Assembly: GCF_040833965.1 (NCBI RefSeq)
Contig: NZ_CP162142.1
Location: 2,567,001 to 2,631,000 of the forward strand
Direction of reading: 5' to 3'
DNA: 64,000 bases
Source: Leptospira sp. WS39.C2
Lineage (GTDB): Bacteria; Spirochaetota; Leptospiria; Leptospirales; Leptospiraceae
Shown: one piece after another, positions 45,975 through 54,819 of the stretch
Position numbering within the stretch: the stretch's first letter is position 1
How the letters are laid out: every line of letters starts with the position of its first letter
The notes under the pieces: model-generated
What the model saw: the letters and a program-made list of their open reading frames with translations, nothing else
Databases searched by the model: none
What the model was told of the DNA's origin: nothing
Made by a program: the position numbers and the translations under genes

Positions 45975-47854
45975 AGGAAATCGATCGTAAAGTATGTAAC
46001 ATCATCTGACAATCGAAAAGTAAATTTTTTGATTTCCTTTTTGATTTTTTCGTTTAATTCCTTAGGGCTTAAATCAATTCCCTCTGTCAGTTGGGAACGT
46101 AATCGGGATTCTCCGAACATTTCCTTTTCTTTATTATGGCTTTCTGTGATTCCATCCGTATAAAAAAAGAAACGATCTCCCGAACGTAATGGGAGAGTAA
46201 ATGTCTCCAATTGTATTTCTTTTTTCCATCCCATAATTGGTCCCCTACCACTCAAAGTATCTAAGGTATTATCCTTTAAATTTTGGTGAAAAGGACTCGG
46301 GTGACCCATTACTGAATAAGTTAAAACTTGGTGATTTAAATCAAAATGGCTAGCAACAGCTGTAATGTAGTTTTTTTCAACGACAGGTAACATTTTTAAA
46401 TTCAATTCATGTAAAAAAGAGGATGGATCTTTTATTTTAGGAGCGATTTCTAAAAAATTCACTTTCAACATACTGGCGATGAGGGCGGCTGCGATCCCAT
46501 GACCAAGGACATCACATAACAAAAAAGTTAGTGATCCATCTTCATGGACATAAAAGTCAAAATAATCACCTCCGATTTTCTCCATTGGCATAAACATAGA
46601 GGCAACATTTAGTCTTTGGTATTGAAACTCCATTGGTGGGATCAATTTTGATTGGAGGCTTGCAGCCATTATTAAATCATCATGTAAAAGTTTGTATTGT
46701 TTTTGGAGTTCTTGTGTCCGAAGTGTGACAATCATCTCTAAGGATTCATTTAAATTACGTAAGTCTCGTTTTGTCCTCGAACTTTGTAGAGCAATGGCAA
46801 GGACACCTGAAAATAAAAAGGTTAAAATACCATATTGTGTTAAATAAGCATTTTTTCCTGTTACGACATCCGTTAACACATCTGCGATACCAAAAAAAGT
46901 AGCAAGTAAGGCACCAATGGATACAACAATTGCTTCTGAAGATTTTTTATAATTGGAAGCAAGTAATTGGACTAAGATTGGAACTTTGATCCCAAGTAAA
47001 ACATACCATACATAAACAAAATAAAATCGTAGATCAGGATTTAGTTCCAATAATTGGATACAAGCAAGGATTGAATCAAATAAAAATGTAAGAAACGCAA
47101 TTTTTGTTATCCTACGTTCAAATAAAGTATGAACAAATAACATTATAAAAACAGGAAAAATAAACTGACAAAAAAATAACAACCTGACAAGTATTTCAGG
47201 GTTTAATCCTAAAAAATGAATTTTGTTTAAGGCGGGTAAACGCCAACAAACAAAAAAAATCGCAGTCCCCGCTAAATACAAACCTGATCTACTGGAACGA
47301 TTTAATGCATAACCGATAGCTTGTTGCAAAAAAATACCAAAAAATAATGCTGCCATCAGAATTTGATTTACGTCTTCATAAATCATTTTGTCTTTTATAT
47401 CATTCTGAGTACCAAAGATAGGGATGGAGCGAAAAAGCCCACATCGAAACTGTGTTTCACGACACTCCACTTCGATTTCCAAATGATTTTCACCTAACAA
47501 AACGTATGAATTGGGAATTTCATAATACCGAACCTTATGCCAGTAAGCATAATATTCTGGTGTCATACCACCTGTAGAACCTATGAATTTTCCATTCCAA
47601 AAAGTTTTGTCTGCAGAATGAATTCGATCTAGATAAATGGATAAGGAAGATTCAGGTAATTCTGAAATAGGTATGGTAAGGTGGTATTTCCCACGCAGAG
47701 GTACTTTGTATCCTTGTTCTACCAAAGGGACTCCCACTTTGATATTTTTACGTGTGGAGTCTCCTTCTAATTGGAATGTCCATCCAGAATCTAACGGAAC
47801 CATTTCTGCGGAAAGGGCAACAGATAGGAAAACACAAATGAAGAGGAACTTCAT
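45971..47854 (-). CDS. 7TM-DISM sensor with SpoIIE-type PP2C phosphatase (second copy)
   Basis: Similar in plan to the protein at 30300 but diverged. From ATG 47854 (AAAGGTAG upstream) it has a signal peptide (MKFLFICVFLSVALSA), a galactose-binding-like extracytoplasmic domain (about 20-150), seven spans (about 165-385), a coiled coil and a SpoIIE phosphatase domain with GGDYFDFYVH and LLCDVLGHGIAAA holding the metal Asps. The frame is open further upstream to 47902 without a ribosome site. It couples by ATGA to the downstream histidine kinase. It probably acts on an anti-sigma antagonist. Confidence 0.88.
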   Translation of the reverse strand: MKFLFICVFLSVALSAEMVPLDSGWTFQLEGDSTRKNIKVGVPLVEQGYKVPLRGKYHLTIPISELPESSLSIYLDRIHSADKTFWNGKFIGSTGGMTPEYYAYWHKVRYYEIPNSYVLLGENHLEIEVECRETQFRCGLFRSIPIFGTQNDIKDKMIYEDVNQILMAALFFGIFLQQAIGYALNRSSRSGLYLAGTAIFFVCWRLPALNKIHFLGLNPEILVRLLFFCQFIFPVFIMLFVHTLFERRITKIAFLTFLFDSILACIQLLELNPDLRFYFVYVWYVLLGIKVPILVQLLASNYKKSSEAIVVSIGALLATFFGIADVLTDVVTGKNAYLTQYGILTFLFSGVLAIALQSSRTKRDLRNLNESLEMIVTLRTQELQKQYKLLHDDLIMAASLQSKLIPPMEFQYQRLNVASMFMPMEKIGGDYFDFYVHEDGSLTFLLCDVLGHGIAAALIASMLKVNFLEIAPKIKDPSSFLHELNLKMLPVVEKNYITAVASHFDLNHQVLTYSVMGHPSPFHQNLKDNTLDTLSGRGPIMGWKKEIQLETFTLPLRSGDRFFFYTDGITESHNKEKEMFGESRLRSQLTEGIDLSPKELNEKIKKEIKKFTFRLSDDVTYFTIDFL

Positions 47855-48206
47855 GAAGCTACCTTTCAAACAGATGTGAAATAAAGTCCGTAGGGAGAAC
47901 ACCGAAAGGATTTAAATGGTTCTAGGTTCAGATGCAAGGATTTTTTTAGACCTGCCAAAACTCTATCCTTTGGTTTCGGTTTTGTTTTTCGAATTTCCAT
48001 TCACTCTTTTCCGATCAAAGGAAATGAAAGTGGAACCTCAAGACCAATATAACATTCGTTAGATTCAAGAAATCCAAAATTCATTTTGATCCGACCCATC
48101 CTCCCTTCAATTGGTTTCAAGAAGTTCGGTAAGGTACAGGTCCATTGTAGCAAATTTAGCGGGTTTTGACTCGGACCAAGTGCGGAAATTCGGTTCTCTT
48201 TTAGTT
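47855..48206. other. Intergenic region between the SpoIIE gene and perR
   Basis: No confident gene lies here. A 76-codon minus-strand frame from TTG 48231 to 48001 has protein-like composition (GRMGRIKMNFGFLES), slightly like the tail of a PilZ domain, but its start is inside the perR control region and it lacks a ribosome site. It may be a truncated remnant. Confidence 0.3.
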
Positions 48207-48221
48207 TTAGACTTAGTCTAA
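48207..48221 (+). promoter_or_regulatory. perR: 7-1-7 palindrome, candidate PerR/Fur box
   Basis: TTAGACT, one base, AGTCTAA is a perfect 7-1-7 dyad immediately before perR. The Bacillus PerR box TTATAAT-N-ATTATAA has the same geometry and agrees at five of seven positions per arm. It lies 34-48 nt before the chosen start codon, within the likely promoter, so autoregulation is expected. Confidence 0.6.
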
Positions 48222-48255
48222 TTATTGACAAATTTTGATGAGCAGAGAAATTGAA

Positions 48256-48690
48256 ATGGAAATGGATCTAAGTTACCAAAAAACAAAGGAACTTTTGGAA
48301 TCTCACGGGATTCGGCCGACTTCCCAACGATTGGAAATGGCCCACCTGCTTCTAGAGAAACACCAACATCTTTTTGCTGAGGAAGTTTTCCATTTGGTAA
48401 ACACCCATTTTCCACATGCATCGCGGGCTACTATTTTTAATAACTTGAAACTCTTTGCAGAGAAAGGTCTTTTAGGAACTTTGGAATTAAAATCTGGGGT
48501 CACTCATTTTGATTCAAATACGGACGTCCACCACCATGCACTTGACGAAAATTCAGGGGAGATTGTAGACATTGAGCTCAATGCTTCCTTAGAAGAAACT
48601 GTACTTGCCGAACTTAAGGAAAGTTATTTCCAAAAAACAGGAAAAGAACTCCAAAATCCAAAATTAGTCATCACACTTAGAGGGAAATAA
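48256..48690 (+). CDS. perR: Peroxide-responsive repressor PerR (Fur family), cysteine-free
   Basis: A 144-residue Fur-family repressor closest in sequence pattern to the Leptospira PerR. It has an N-terminal winged helix (SHGIRPTSQRLEMA, SRATIFNNLKLF) and a C-terminal metal domain with candidate ligands H36/H38, D86, H92, H93 and H94 and D105. There is no cysteine at all, so the structural zinc site is absent, as reported for L. interrogans PerR. ATG 48256 follows GAGAAA at seven bases; the frame is open upstream (ATG 48238, TTG 48235). Targets usually include peroxidases and catalase. Confidence 0.87.
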   Translation: MEMDLSYQKTKELLESHGIRPTSQRLEMAHLLLEKHQHLFAEEVFHLVNTHFPHASRATIFNNLKLFAEKGLLGTLELKSGVTHFDSNTDVHHHALDENSGEIVDIELNASLEETVLAELKESYFQKTGKELQNPKLVITLRGK

Positions 48691-48722
48691 ATCCCCCCAA
48701 GGCAATAGCCAAAAACCTATGA

Positions 48723-49094
48723 TCACTTTTTGATTTTGTCTTTGTATTTGATTGCTAATGCGGAAGCGTTCCAAATCACTCGGTTCCAAACAACCAGTAG
48801 AATACTTTTTTGTCTCAATTCGAATCGGTAATTGATGATATCATCTCCCCCTTTTTCTCTAGCTTGTTTTAACAAATCACTATAACCAGTTTCACCAGTT
48901 AACACGAGTAAAAACCAAGATACATATTCACCTTGTGTTTCCACTGGACCAATGATTTGGTAATCATCTGAATTCATTACATACTGTGTCATGTTTGCTG
49001 CTAGGCCTGGGCTTCGTAGTTCTGTATAAATACAATTCCCAACCAAACTTCCAACTAACAAGAGTGGTAAAATGCGAAAAAACATTTTTTTCAT
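48723..49094 (-). CDS. TRL-like family lipoprotein
   Basis: A 123-residue predicted lipoprotein. From ATG 49094, with GAGGTACCTC upstream, a signal peptide ends LVGNC (Cys21). The mature part carries YSDLLKQAREKGGDDIINYRFE, a signature of the TRL-like family of short envelope lipoproteins. The function of the family is unknown. It is convergent with perR and divergent from panE. Confidence 0.78.
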   Translation of the reverse strand: MKKMFFRILPLLLVGSLVGNCIYTELRSPGLAANMTQYVMNSDDYQIIGPVETQGEYVSWFLLVLTGETGYSDLLKQAREKGGDDIINYRFELRQKSILLVVWNRVIWNASALAIKYKDKIKK

Positions 49095-49200
49095 GAGGTA
49101 CCTCAAATCGATAGGATATTAATTTTTACTCAATTTCAGAAAAGAGTCAATAAAAAAGAGAAGATTTTTAGAAACGAACAGGTAGTGTAACAAATTTAAG

Positions 49201-50184
49201 ATGAATCATTCCTTCCCAACAATAGCCATTTGTGGAATTGGCTCAGTAACAGTCACGATACTCCATGCCCTCACCCAAAACCAAGTTCCATTCAAAATCC
49301 TTTGCAAAGACAAAACAAGATACCAATACTTAAAAGAATTTCCCATTCAATTCAAAGGGCCAAATGGAATCATAACAAAATTGGATTTAAGTGAACACTT
49401 AACTTTAGTCCAAGAAAATAATGAAACCTATGATTATATTTTCCTCGGGTGTAAAAATCAAAACCTGAATGATTATATATCCATGACAGAATCAAATTTA
49501 AATCCAAATGGGAAATGGATTTTAATTCAAAATGGATTACCTGAATCCTATTTTCCAAACCTACATAACAAACTCATCGGAGGTGTTGTGGGATGGAATA
49601 CACAAGTTCTAGAAGATGGAATGTACTTTCAGTCAAATTTTGGAAGTTTGATTTTAGGAGGATTTGACCAATCAAAACTCGATCCAATTTGGAAAAAAAT
49701 CTTAGAACCTTGGATCCAAGTTGTTTTAACCGAACAAATAACTGGTTATAGGTGGCACAAACTAGCAATAAATTCCATCATCAATGGACTTGCTGCTTCA
49801 AAACAAAACAGTTTAGGTCAATTATTCTTAAATGAAAATGGTAGAATGGAAGCAATTTCTATCTTAACAGAAATTAAAAATTTAATGTTCCATTTAAATG
49901 TAAAAGAACAAGTGGTTCCAGGTTCTTTTCCCATACAAAAGTTAGGTGATGGAAAGAATGCCTTACCCAAGTGGATACGTCATTTGATTTTGATTGGTTT
50001 GGGATTAAAGTATTTTAAAATTAGAACGTCAATGGTTCAAGACTTAGACAAAAAAAGGAAAACAGAAATCAATTACATCAATGGCGAAGTAGTGAAACTT
50101 GGAAAATTGAATGGAATCCCAGTCCCAAAGAATGAAAAAATCGTAACAATCGTATCAAGTTTGGAAAATAAATTTCTAACTTAA
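49201..50184 (+). CDS. panE: Ketopantoate reductase family protein
   Basis: The family reduces 2-dehydropantoate to pantoate with NADPH in pantothenate synthesis. The Rossmann motif is GIGSVTV instead of the usual GxGxxG/A. The catalytic Lys lies in RWHKLAINSIINGLAA (about 185) and the C-terminal TSMVQDLDKKRKTEINYING helix holds the Glu and Asn of the family. Length is 327 aa. Several PanE/ApbA paralogues in bacteria have other substrates, so the symbol is tentative. No pantothenate genes are adjacent. Confidence 0.75.
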   Translation: MNHSFPTIAICGIGSVTVTILHALTQNQVPFKILCKDKTRYQYLKEFPIQFKGPNGIITKLDLSEHLTLVQENNETYDYIFLGCKNQNLNDYISMTESNLNPNGKWILIQNGLPESYFPNLHNKLIGGVVGWNTQVLEDGMYFQSNFGSLILGGFDQSKLDPIWKKILEPWIQVVLTEQITGYRWHKLAINSIINGLAASKQNSLGQLFLNENGRMEAISILTEIKNLMFHLNVKEQVVPGSFPIQKLGDGKNALPKWIRHLILIGLGLKYFKIRTSMVQDLDKKRKTEINYINGEVVKLGKLNGIPVPKNEKIVTIVSSLENKFLT

Positions 50185-50192
50185 GTTAGGAA

Positions 50193-50507
50193 TCATTTTC
50201 CTAATTTTAAAAGTTCCGAGATCGAATGATTGGCTTCCAAAGGGTGCCTTAGTTTTTGTTCCGACTGGATGATGTATTGGTTTCGCCTTCCATCTTTACT
50301 TTTTTGCAGGATGGAAGCATCTACCAAATCTTTCACAATGGTTTGTACAGCTCTTTCAGTAATTCCAACAAGAACCGCAACGTCTTTTAGGCGCATTTCT
50401 GGGTCTTTACTCAAACAAATTAGGACATGGGAATGATTTGATAAAAACGTCCATTGCCCTAATTTTTTAGGTGTATCTTTTGGTTTTCGTTTTAGTTCTT
50501 TCGTCAT
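50193..50507 (-). CDS. Small winged-helix transcriptional regulator (MarR/ArsR-like)
   Basis: A 104-residue protein with a winged helix (about 25-95): LKDVAVLVGITERAVQTIVKDL is the recognition region and the KDGRRNQYII hairpin is the wing. No metal-binding Cys pair is seen. It follows the DoxX-like gene by 22 nt and is probably its cotranscribed regulator. The effector is unknown. Confidence 0.78.
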   Translation of the reverse strand: MTKELKRKPKDTPKKLGQWTFLSNHSHVLICLSKDPEMRLKDVAVLVGITERAVQTIVKDLVDASILQKSKDGRRNQYIIQSEQKLRHPLEANHSISELLKLGK

Positions 50508-50529
50508 TCAATCTTAAACCTTGATTTGA

Positions 50530-50910
50530 TTATGCTGATTCAGACCATTTGATGTCACGGACTGCCCATGCACAATAGATAAACAAAAATTGAAATGGTA
50601 ATCTAACATATAATGCCCAGATCGGAACTCCAAAATCCTTTCCATCCAATGCTTCTAATAACATATTGATATTGGCAGGGTAAATCGCGAGCAAAAGTAA
50701 GATAATTCCAAAACATGCCAATTTTCGCATCCTTTCATACAAAACTAATAGGCCGAGTGTGATCTCGGAAAGTCCACTAGTGACGTTGAGTAGTTCATGG
50801 AAGGGCAAATAATCAGGCATCATTTCTAAATAAAATTCAGGGGAAAAAAAATGATTCGTACCAGCGACGATATAAAACAAGGCAAGGGAATACACGAAAA
50901 ACTTTTTCAT
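50530..50910 (-). CDS. DoxX-like membrane protein
   Basis: A 126-residue protein with four hydrophobic helices and the conserved FFSPEFYLEMMP and ITLGLLVL segments of the DoxX/DoxD family. These small inner-membrane proteins appear in redox and sulfur stress settings, without a defined general reaction. It is the first gene of a two-gene unit with the winged-helix regulator. A weak promoter may lie in the 49-nt gap after 50910, just downstream of the cyclic-nucleotide-binding gene. Confidence 0.82.
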   Translation of the reverse strand: MKKFFVYSLALFYIVAGTNHFFSPEFYLEMMPDYLPFHELLNVTSGLSEITLGLLVLYERMRKLACFGIILLLLAIYPANINMLLEALDGKDFGVPIWALYVRLPFQFLFIYCAWAVRDIKWSESA

Positions 50911-50959
50911 GACCGAACTAAATCACAAGTCTGAAAAAATGATACAAAATTTAATAGGG

Positions 50960-52204
50960 TTACGCAACTATTTGGCCCTCTTTGGATTTGAAGTGTCCTA
51001 ATTTCTCCTCCAAACGTTTTCGACTTTTGATCGTAATTCGATTGGATTCGATCACAAGGTTTGTATCTGCTTTAAACTCATCGATACTTTCCTGTTTTAA
51101 TTTAATGATCCCACACATATTACAAAGTTCTTCCATTTGGATATAAATGGTATGGGGAGTAGCAAGGCTTACGTCTAAATTTCTTCCCAAACGAATGTCT
51201 TGGTCTCGTATAGAATTGTATAGATAGGCATACAAACGAGTCACTGGTGTTTTCAAACGTAGGATGACAAGTCTTTGGTGAGAAAACCAAATCCTACGTG
51301 CAATACTCTCAAATATCTTTTGGAGTAAAGATGGACCCACCGACTCAAATAAATTTTCTGGTGTAACTCTTAGGATTTTACTTTTGGTTTCCGTAATGGC
51401 AGATGCCATTCGTGGTGCATTGTCAATCAGTGACATTTCCCCAAATATTTCTCCAGGCCCAAGTACATCGATTACATACTCAAAACCTCTTACGATCCCA
51501 AAAAGTTTTACATTCCCCTCTAACACAACATAGATTTCATTACTCTTTTCACTTTCTACGAATAGAACTTCTCCTGCTTCCAAAGTAGATTGCATGATGT
51601 CCCAAGGAAAAGGTTTGTAGGAAGAGGCAACAGAACGAAAGAGTTCCGTCGCTTCTTGGACAGAATCATTGGAATGGTTTTCTTTTGACCATTTTAAAAA
51701 AGCCTGTAACGAATAAGCAGCCAAACTTGGTTTTTGCCAAGAAAGGTATGTCCGTGCATTTTGAACCAATCGTTCTGGATGGTATTCTCGGTCAGCTGGT
51801 TTGTTTGCTTTGGAAAGGTGTTTTTGCAGGGTTCGCAGTTCTCGTGAATAAAGACCTAAAATCTTCATGGCGAGTTCTTTTCTTTCTTTGAGATAAGAAC
51901 CTAGGAGTCGAATCGGGATCTGAACAAGTTCCACATCTGTATCTGCAAATAACGTGACAAGGAAACGGTGCTCTGTAAGAGCTGAAACCAACCCAAAACT
52001 ATCTCCTGCTTCATAATAGGCTAACTCATGGTCTACAACGATGTGCTCGGAATCGACCGAAACCCGCCCCGATTTAACGATGAAAAAATTCCCAGTATTG
52101 ACTGAATTTTGGACAACTATCGCTGCCCCTTTGGAGTATGTTACAATTTTGATATCTTCTGCGGACACTGTTTTAAAAAAATGATTTCTAAAGGTACGAG
52201 TCAA
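50960..52204 (-). CDS. Dual cyclic-nucleotide-binding-domain protein, downstream of ebo cluster
   Basis: The 414-residue protein has two CNB domains (about 15-125 and 200-315); the second is better preserved, with GPGEIFGEMSLIDNAPRMASAI, where the phosphate-binding cassette Arg is retained. The first has GDSFGLVSAL without the Arg. The C-terminal region may keep a CRP-like DNA-binding fold (IQMEELCNMCGII), but no clear helix-turn-helix. TTG 52204 starts 4 nt after the eboF stop, so it is coupled to the ebo operon. Regulation of cluster output by cAMP/cGMP is a hypothesis. Confidence 0.8.
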   Translation of the reverse strand: MTRTFRNHFFKTVSAEDIKIVTYSKGAAIVVQNSVNTGNFFIVKSGRVSVDSEHIVVDHELAYYEAGDSFGLVSALTEHRFLVTLFADTDVELVQIPIRLLGSYLKERKELAMKILGLYSRELRTLQKHLSKANKPADREYHPERLVQNARTYLSWQKPSLAAYSLQAFLKWSKENHSNDSVQEATELFRSVASSYKPFPWDIMQSTLEAGEVLFVESEKSNEIYVVLEGNVKLFGIVRGFEYVIDVLGPGEIFGEMSLIDNAPRMASAITETKSKILRVTPENLFESVGPSLLQKIFESIARRIWFSHQRLVILRLKTPVTRLYAYLYNSIRDQDIRLGRNLDVSLATPHTIYIQMEELCNMCGIIKLKQESIDEFKADTNLVIESNRITIKSRKRLEEKLGHFKSKEGQIVA

Positions 52205-52208
52205 ACAT

Positions 52209-53603
52209 TTAAATCTCGGAAGTCATCTGCTTCCAAATGAAATCGTACACTTTTATAGCAGAAATATTTTTTTTCGGGAGTGGGATTTCTGCTGAAAAAA
52301 TGGGGTAAAACTGATCACTTACTGGTAACCCACCATGGGAACCCTTAACTAACCCAGCATCCAACGGGATCACATCCATCAAATAGCGAAACCCAAGTTT
52401 TTTCTTTAAAAGTTTCCAAAGGATTCTTAATTTTACAAATTTTAGTGATGGATTCAGATATAACTCGGTTGGATCGTATCCTGGTTTTCTATGAATATCC
52501 ACCAAGCGGGCGTAATCTGGGGCATTCTTTTCATCTAACCAATAATAATAGGTAAACCAAAACCCAGCCTTTGCCACTAAAACCAAATCACCAGATCTTT
52601 CGTGGTTTAGATGGTATTTTTTTTGCTGATTTTTGTCTAAAACCAAATCTACACCTTCTATTTGTTTGGCTATCCTCCTAACCTCTTCCACTGTCTTTTG
52701 GTCTTTACAATAAATATGGGAAATTTGGTGGTCTGAAACAGAAAATGCTTTGGAAATACCTGGATCCAGATGTTCATACCATCTTTCTTTTCTTACGTTT
52801 AGGAAGTTGTTCCTTCTTAAAATTTGATTGATGTGGATAGGTGTATGTACCCCAACGATTCCATACTCGGAAAGAAGGATCACTTTTGTTTTTCTGTTTT
52901 GATAGTATTCAATAAGTTCTTTCAAAACAAAATCCAATTCGTTTAATTCTTTTTTTATCTTAGATGGGTCAGAACCATACTTTTGTAATCCGTAATCTAA
53001 ATGAGGTAAATAAACAAGAGTCAGTGTTGGATCATATTTTTGATCAACAAAGATTGTCGCGTCTTTGATCCATTTTGTTGATCGAATGTTGGCATTTGGT
53101 CCCCAAAAATTAAAAAGTGGAAATGGACCAAATTCTTTTTGAAGTTCGTCTCTAAGTGATGGTGGATGAGAATAACAATCAGGTGCCTTAACACCATCAG
53201 CGTGGTATTGTGGACGAGGAGTTACAGAAAAATCCGCTGACGAGTACATATTGTACCACCAAAACATTTTCGAACATGTAAAATTAGGGTCGATGTTTTT
53301 AGCTTTTTCCCAAATTTTTTCTCCCAAAACCAAATGATTGGATTGTTTCCAAAATTTAACTTCTGCATCTGTTCGATCATACCAACCATTGCCAACGATT
53401 CCATGATCCTTCGGCCATTTTCCTGTTAGGTAAGTACTTTGTACACTTGTTGTAACTCCGGGTAACATTGGTTCAACGAGAGTCACGTTCCTTTTTTTTA
53501 AGTATTCTTTTAAAAACGGGGTATCATCTGAAATTACATTTTTCGAAAGACCAACAATGTTGATTACGACTGTTTTATTAAACTTTGTTTTTTTATGATT
53601 CAT
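52209..53603 (-). CDS. eboF: EboF, alkaline phosphatase/NPP-superfamily protein
   Basis: The last gene of the ebo cluster. The protein is related to type I phosphodiesterases/nucleotide pyrophosphatases: TPFLKEYL near the N-terminus, the nucleophile region PGVTTSVQSTYLTG (Thr), a YLPHLDYGLQKYG metal segment, a DHQ-type site (SVSDHQISH) and GSHGG. The first metal-binding Asp expected in the IDGL-type motif is replaced by VVINIVGLS. The start is set at ATG 53603, after GAAGG; the frame extends to 53618. There is no clear signal peptide. In cyanobacteria EboF is part of the export of scytonemin precursor; here the role is unknown. Confidence 0.87.
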   Translation of the reverse strand: MNHKKTKFNKTVVINIVGLSKNVISDDTPFLKEYLKKRNVTLVEPMLPGVTTSVQSTYLTGKWPKDHGIVGNGWYDRTDAEVKFWKQSNHLVLGEKIWEKAKNIDPNFTCSKMFWWYNMYSSADFSVTPRPQYHADGVKAPDCYSHPPSLRDELQKEFGPFPLFNFWGPNANIRSTKWIKDATIFVDQKYDPTLTLVYLPHLDYGLQKYGSDPSKIKKELNELDFVLKELIEYYQNRKTKVILLSEYGIVGVHTPIHINQILRRNNFLNVRKERWYEHLDPGISKAFSVSDHQISHIYCKDQKTVEEVRRIAKQIEGVDLVLDKNQQKKYHLNHERSGDLVLVAKAGFWFTYYYWLDEKNAPDYARLVDIHRKPGYDPTELYLNPSLKFVKLRILWKLLKKKLGFRYLMDVIPLDAGLVKGSHGGLPVSDQFYPIFSAEIPLPKKNISAIKVYDFIWKQMTSEI

Positions 53604-53622
53604 ATATAATGCCTTCATTTTT

Positions 53623-54819
53623 TTATTCTAATTTTTTTTTTACCCAATTGAGTTCTCTTTGGATGGAAGATTCTAGTGAGATTTGTAGTGATTCCGGTAG
53701 AACATTCCAAGTGTATGTTTCCACTTCTAATACATTGGTAAACGGATTTTGTTTATGAAAATCCAAGACAAATGATAATTCTTCCTGAGTGGACAAAAAA
53801 TTCCCGTATGTTTCTAAAAATATTGGTACATGGAAGTGTATCCTCCACTCTTCCCCATTTTCAGCACCATTGGATATTGCCTCTCCTAAATCTCTATAGG
53901 ATTTTTTTTCACCGTTTTGTTTGACTGAAACAACTTGGTGTAGGTATTTTTTTTCATCAAAAGGTTTTAATGAAAGTAAAGTTGCCTGCGTATGATCAGA
54001 AAATTTCACTTTCAATGCGGAACTGATTTGGATCCGACCCACTTTTATACCAGTTCTCTTTAATTCAGAAAACAAGTATTCATTCACTTCGAATGTGACT
54101 GCTAGGTGGCAAACATCCAAACACAATCGAATATGTTCTTTTATAGATTCTACCGCGAGTGTTTGATCATACCCAAATTCTTTTTTAAGGATAGACAAAG
54201 CGCTCGGAACAAGTTCAGTTTCAAACCACTTGGTAAAATCAGAATGAGTTCCCAATAAACCATCCGGTTCAGGTTCAATATCCAAATGTAATAAACGCCC
54301 AGTTTTGATTCTAAAATGTATTAAATCGACTAAGGTATGGATGATCTTTTCTGTACATTTAAGTATTCTACTTTTTCTATCCAAGTCGTTTGTATCAAAG
54401 TAAAAATAAGAAAGAGGGGGTGTAGATACTCCTCCCTCTTCCCCTTTTGGCAACATCTCATCTAATAAAGTAAAAAGTCTTTTTGTGTATTCATATCTTT
54501 CATTTGTAGACCAATCCGGATGATAAACATCTTCTTTAACAACTTCGGAGTGAAAACCACCGAATGGAAATCCGTTGATGGAGATGACAAAAATAGATTC
54601 TTGTTGTAACCAGTTTTTCCATTCCATTAAATTTTCTTTTTCTGACAAAACTATGGACGCTTCATTTGATAAACGTAGTCCAATCGCAAAGGGAAGATTA
54701 GGCGAAATTTGTTCTTTAATTTTTGGTAGGTAGGTTTTTAATTCTTGAAAATGATCAAACCATGATTCACCAGAATGAATATTGGAACAATATGTAAGCA
54801 AACCATATTTTGTTTTCAC
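53623..54819 (-). CDS. eboE: EboE, TIM-barrel metabolite traffic protein
   Basis: A 398-residue xylose-isomerase-like TIM-barrel protein: YCSNIHSGESWFDHFQELK at the N-terminus, IGLRLSNEAS, LDIEPEPDGLL and LDVCHLAVTFE near the metal-binding strands. This matches EboE. The start is GTG 54819, sharing one base with the eboD stop (TAGTG). The reaction is unknown; the family is linked to trafficking of a metabolite in other bacteria. Confidence 0.87.
   Translation of the reverse strand: MKTKYGLLTYCSNIHSGESWFDHFQELKTYLPKIKEQISPNLPFAIGLRLSNEASIVLSEKENLMEWKNWLQQESIFVISINGFPFGGFHSEVVKEDVYHPDWSTNERYEYTKRLFTLLDEMLPKGEEGGVSTPPLSYFYFDTNDLDRKSRILKCTEKIIHTLVDLIHFRIKTGRLLHLDIEPEPDGLLGTHSDFTKWFETELVPSALSILKKEFGYDQTLAVESIKEHIRLCLDVCHLAVTFEVNEYLFSELKRTGIKVGRIQISSALKVKFSDHTQATLLSLKPFDEKKYLHQVVSVKQNGEKKSYRDLGEAISNGAENGEEWRIHFHVPIFLETYGNFLSTQEELSFVLDFHKQNPFTNVLEVETYTWNVLPESLQISLESSIQRELNWVKKKLE

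Noticed and set aside
48001..48231. 76-codon minus-strand frame upstream of perR
   Set aside because: The TTG start is next to the perR control palindrome and lacks a ribosome site; kept only as a possible remnant.
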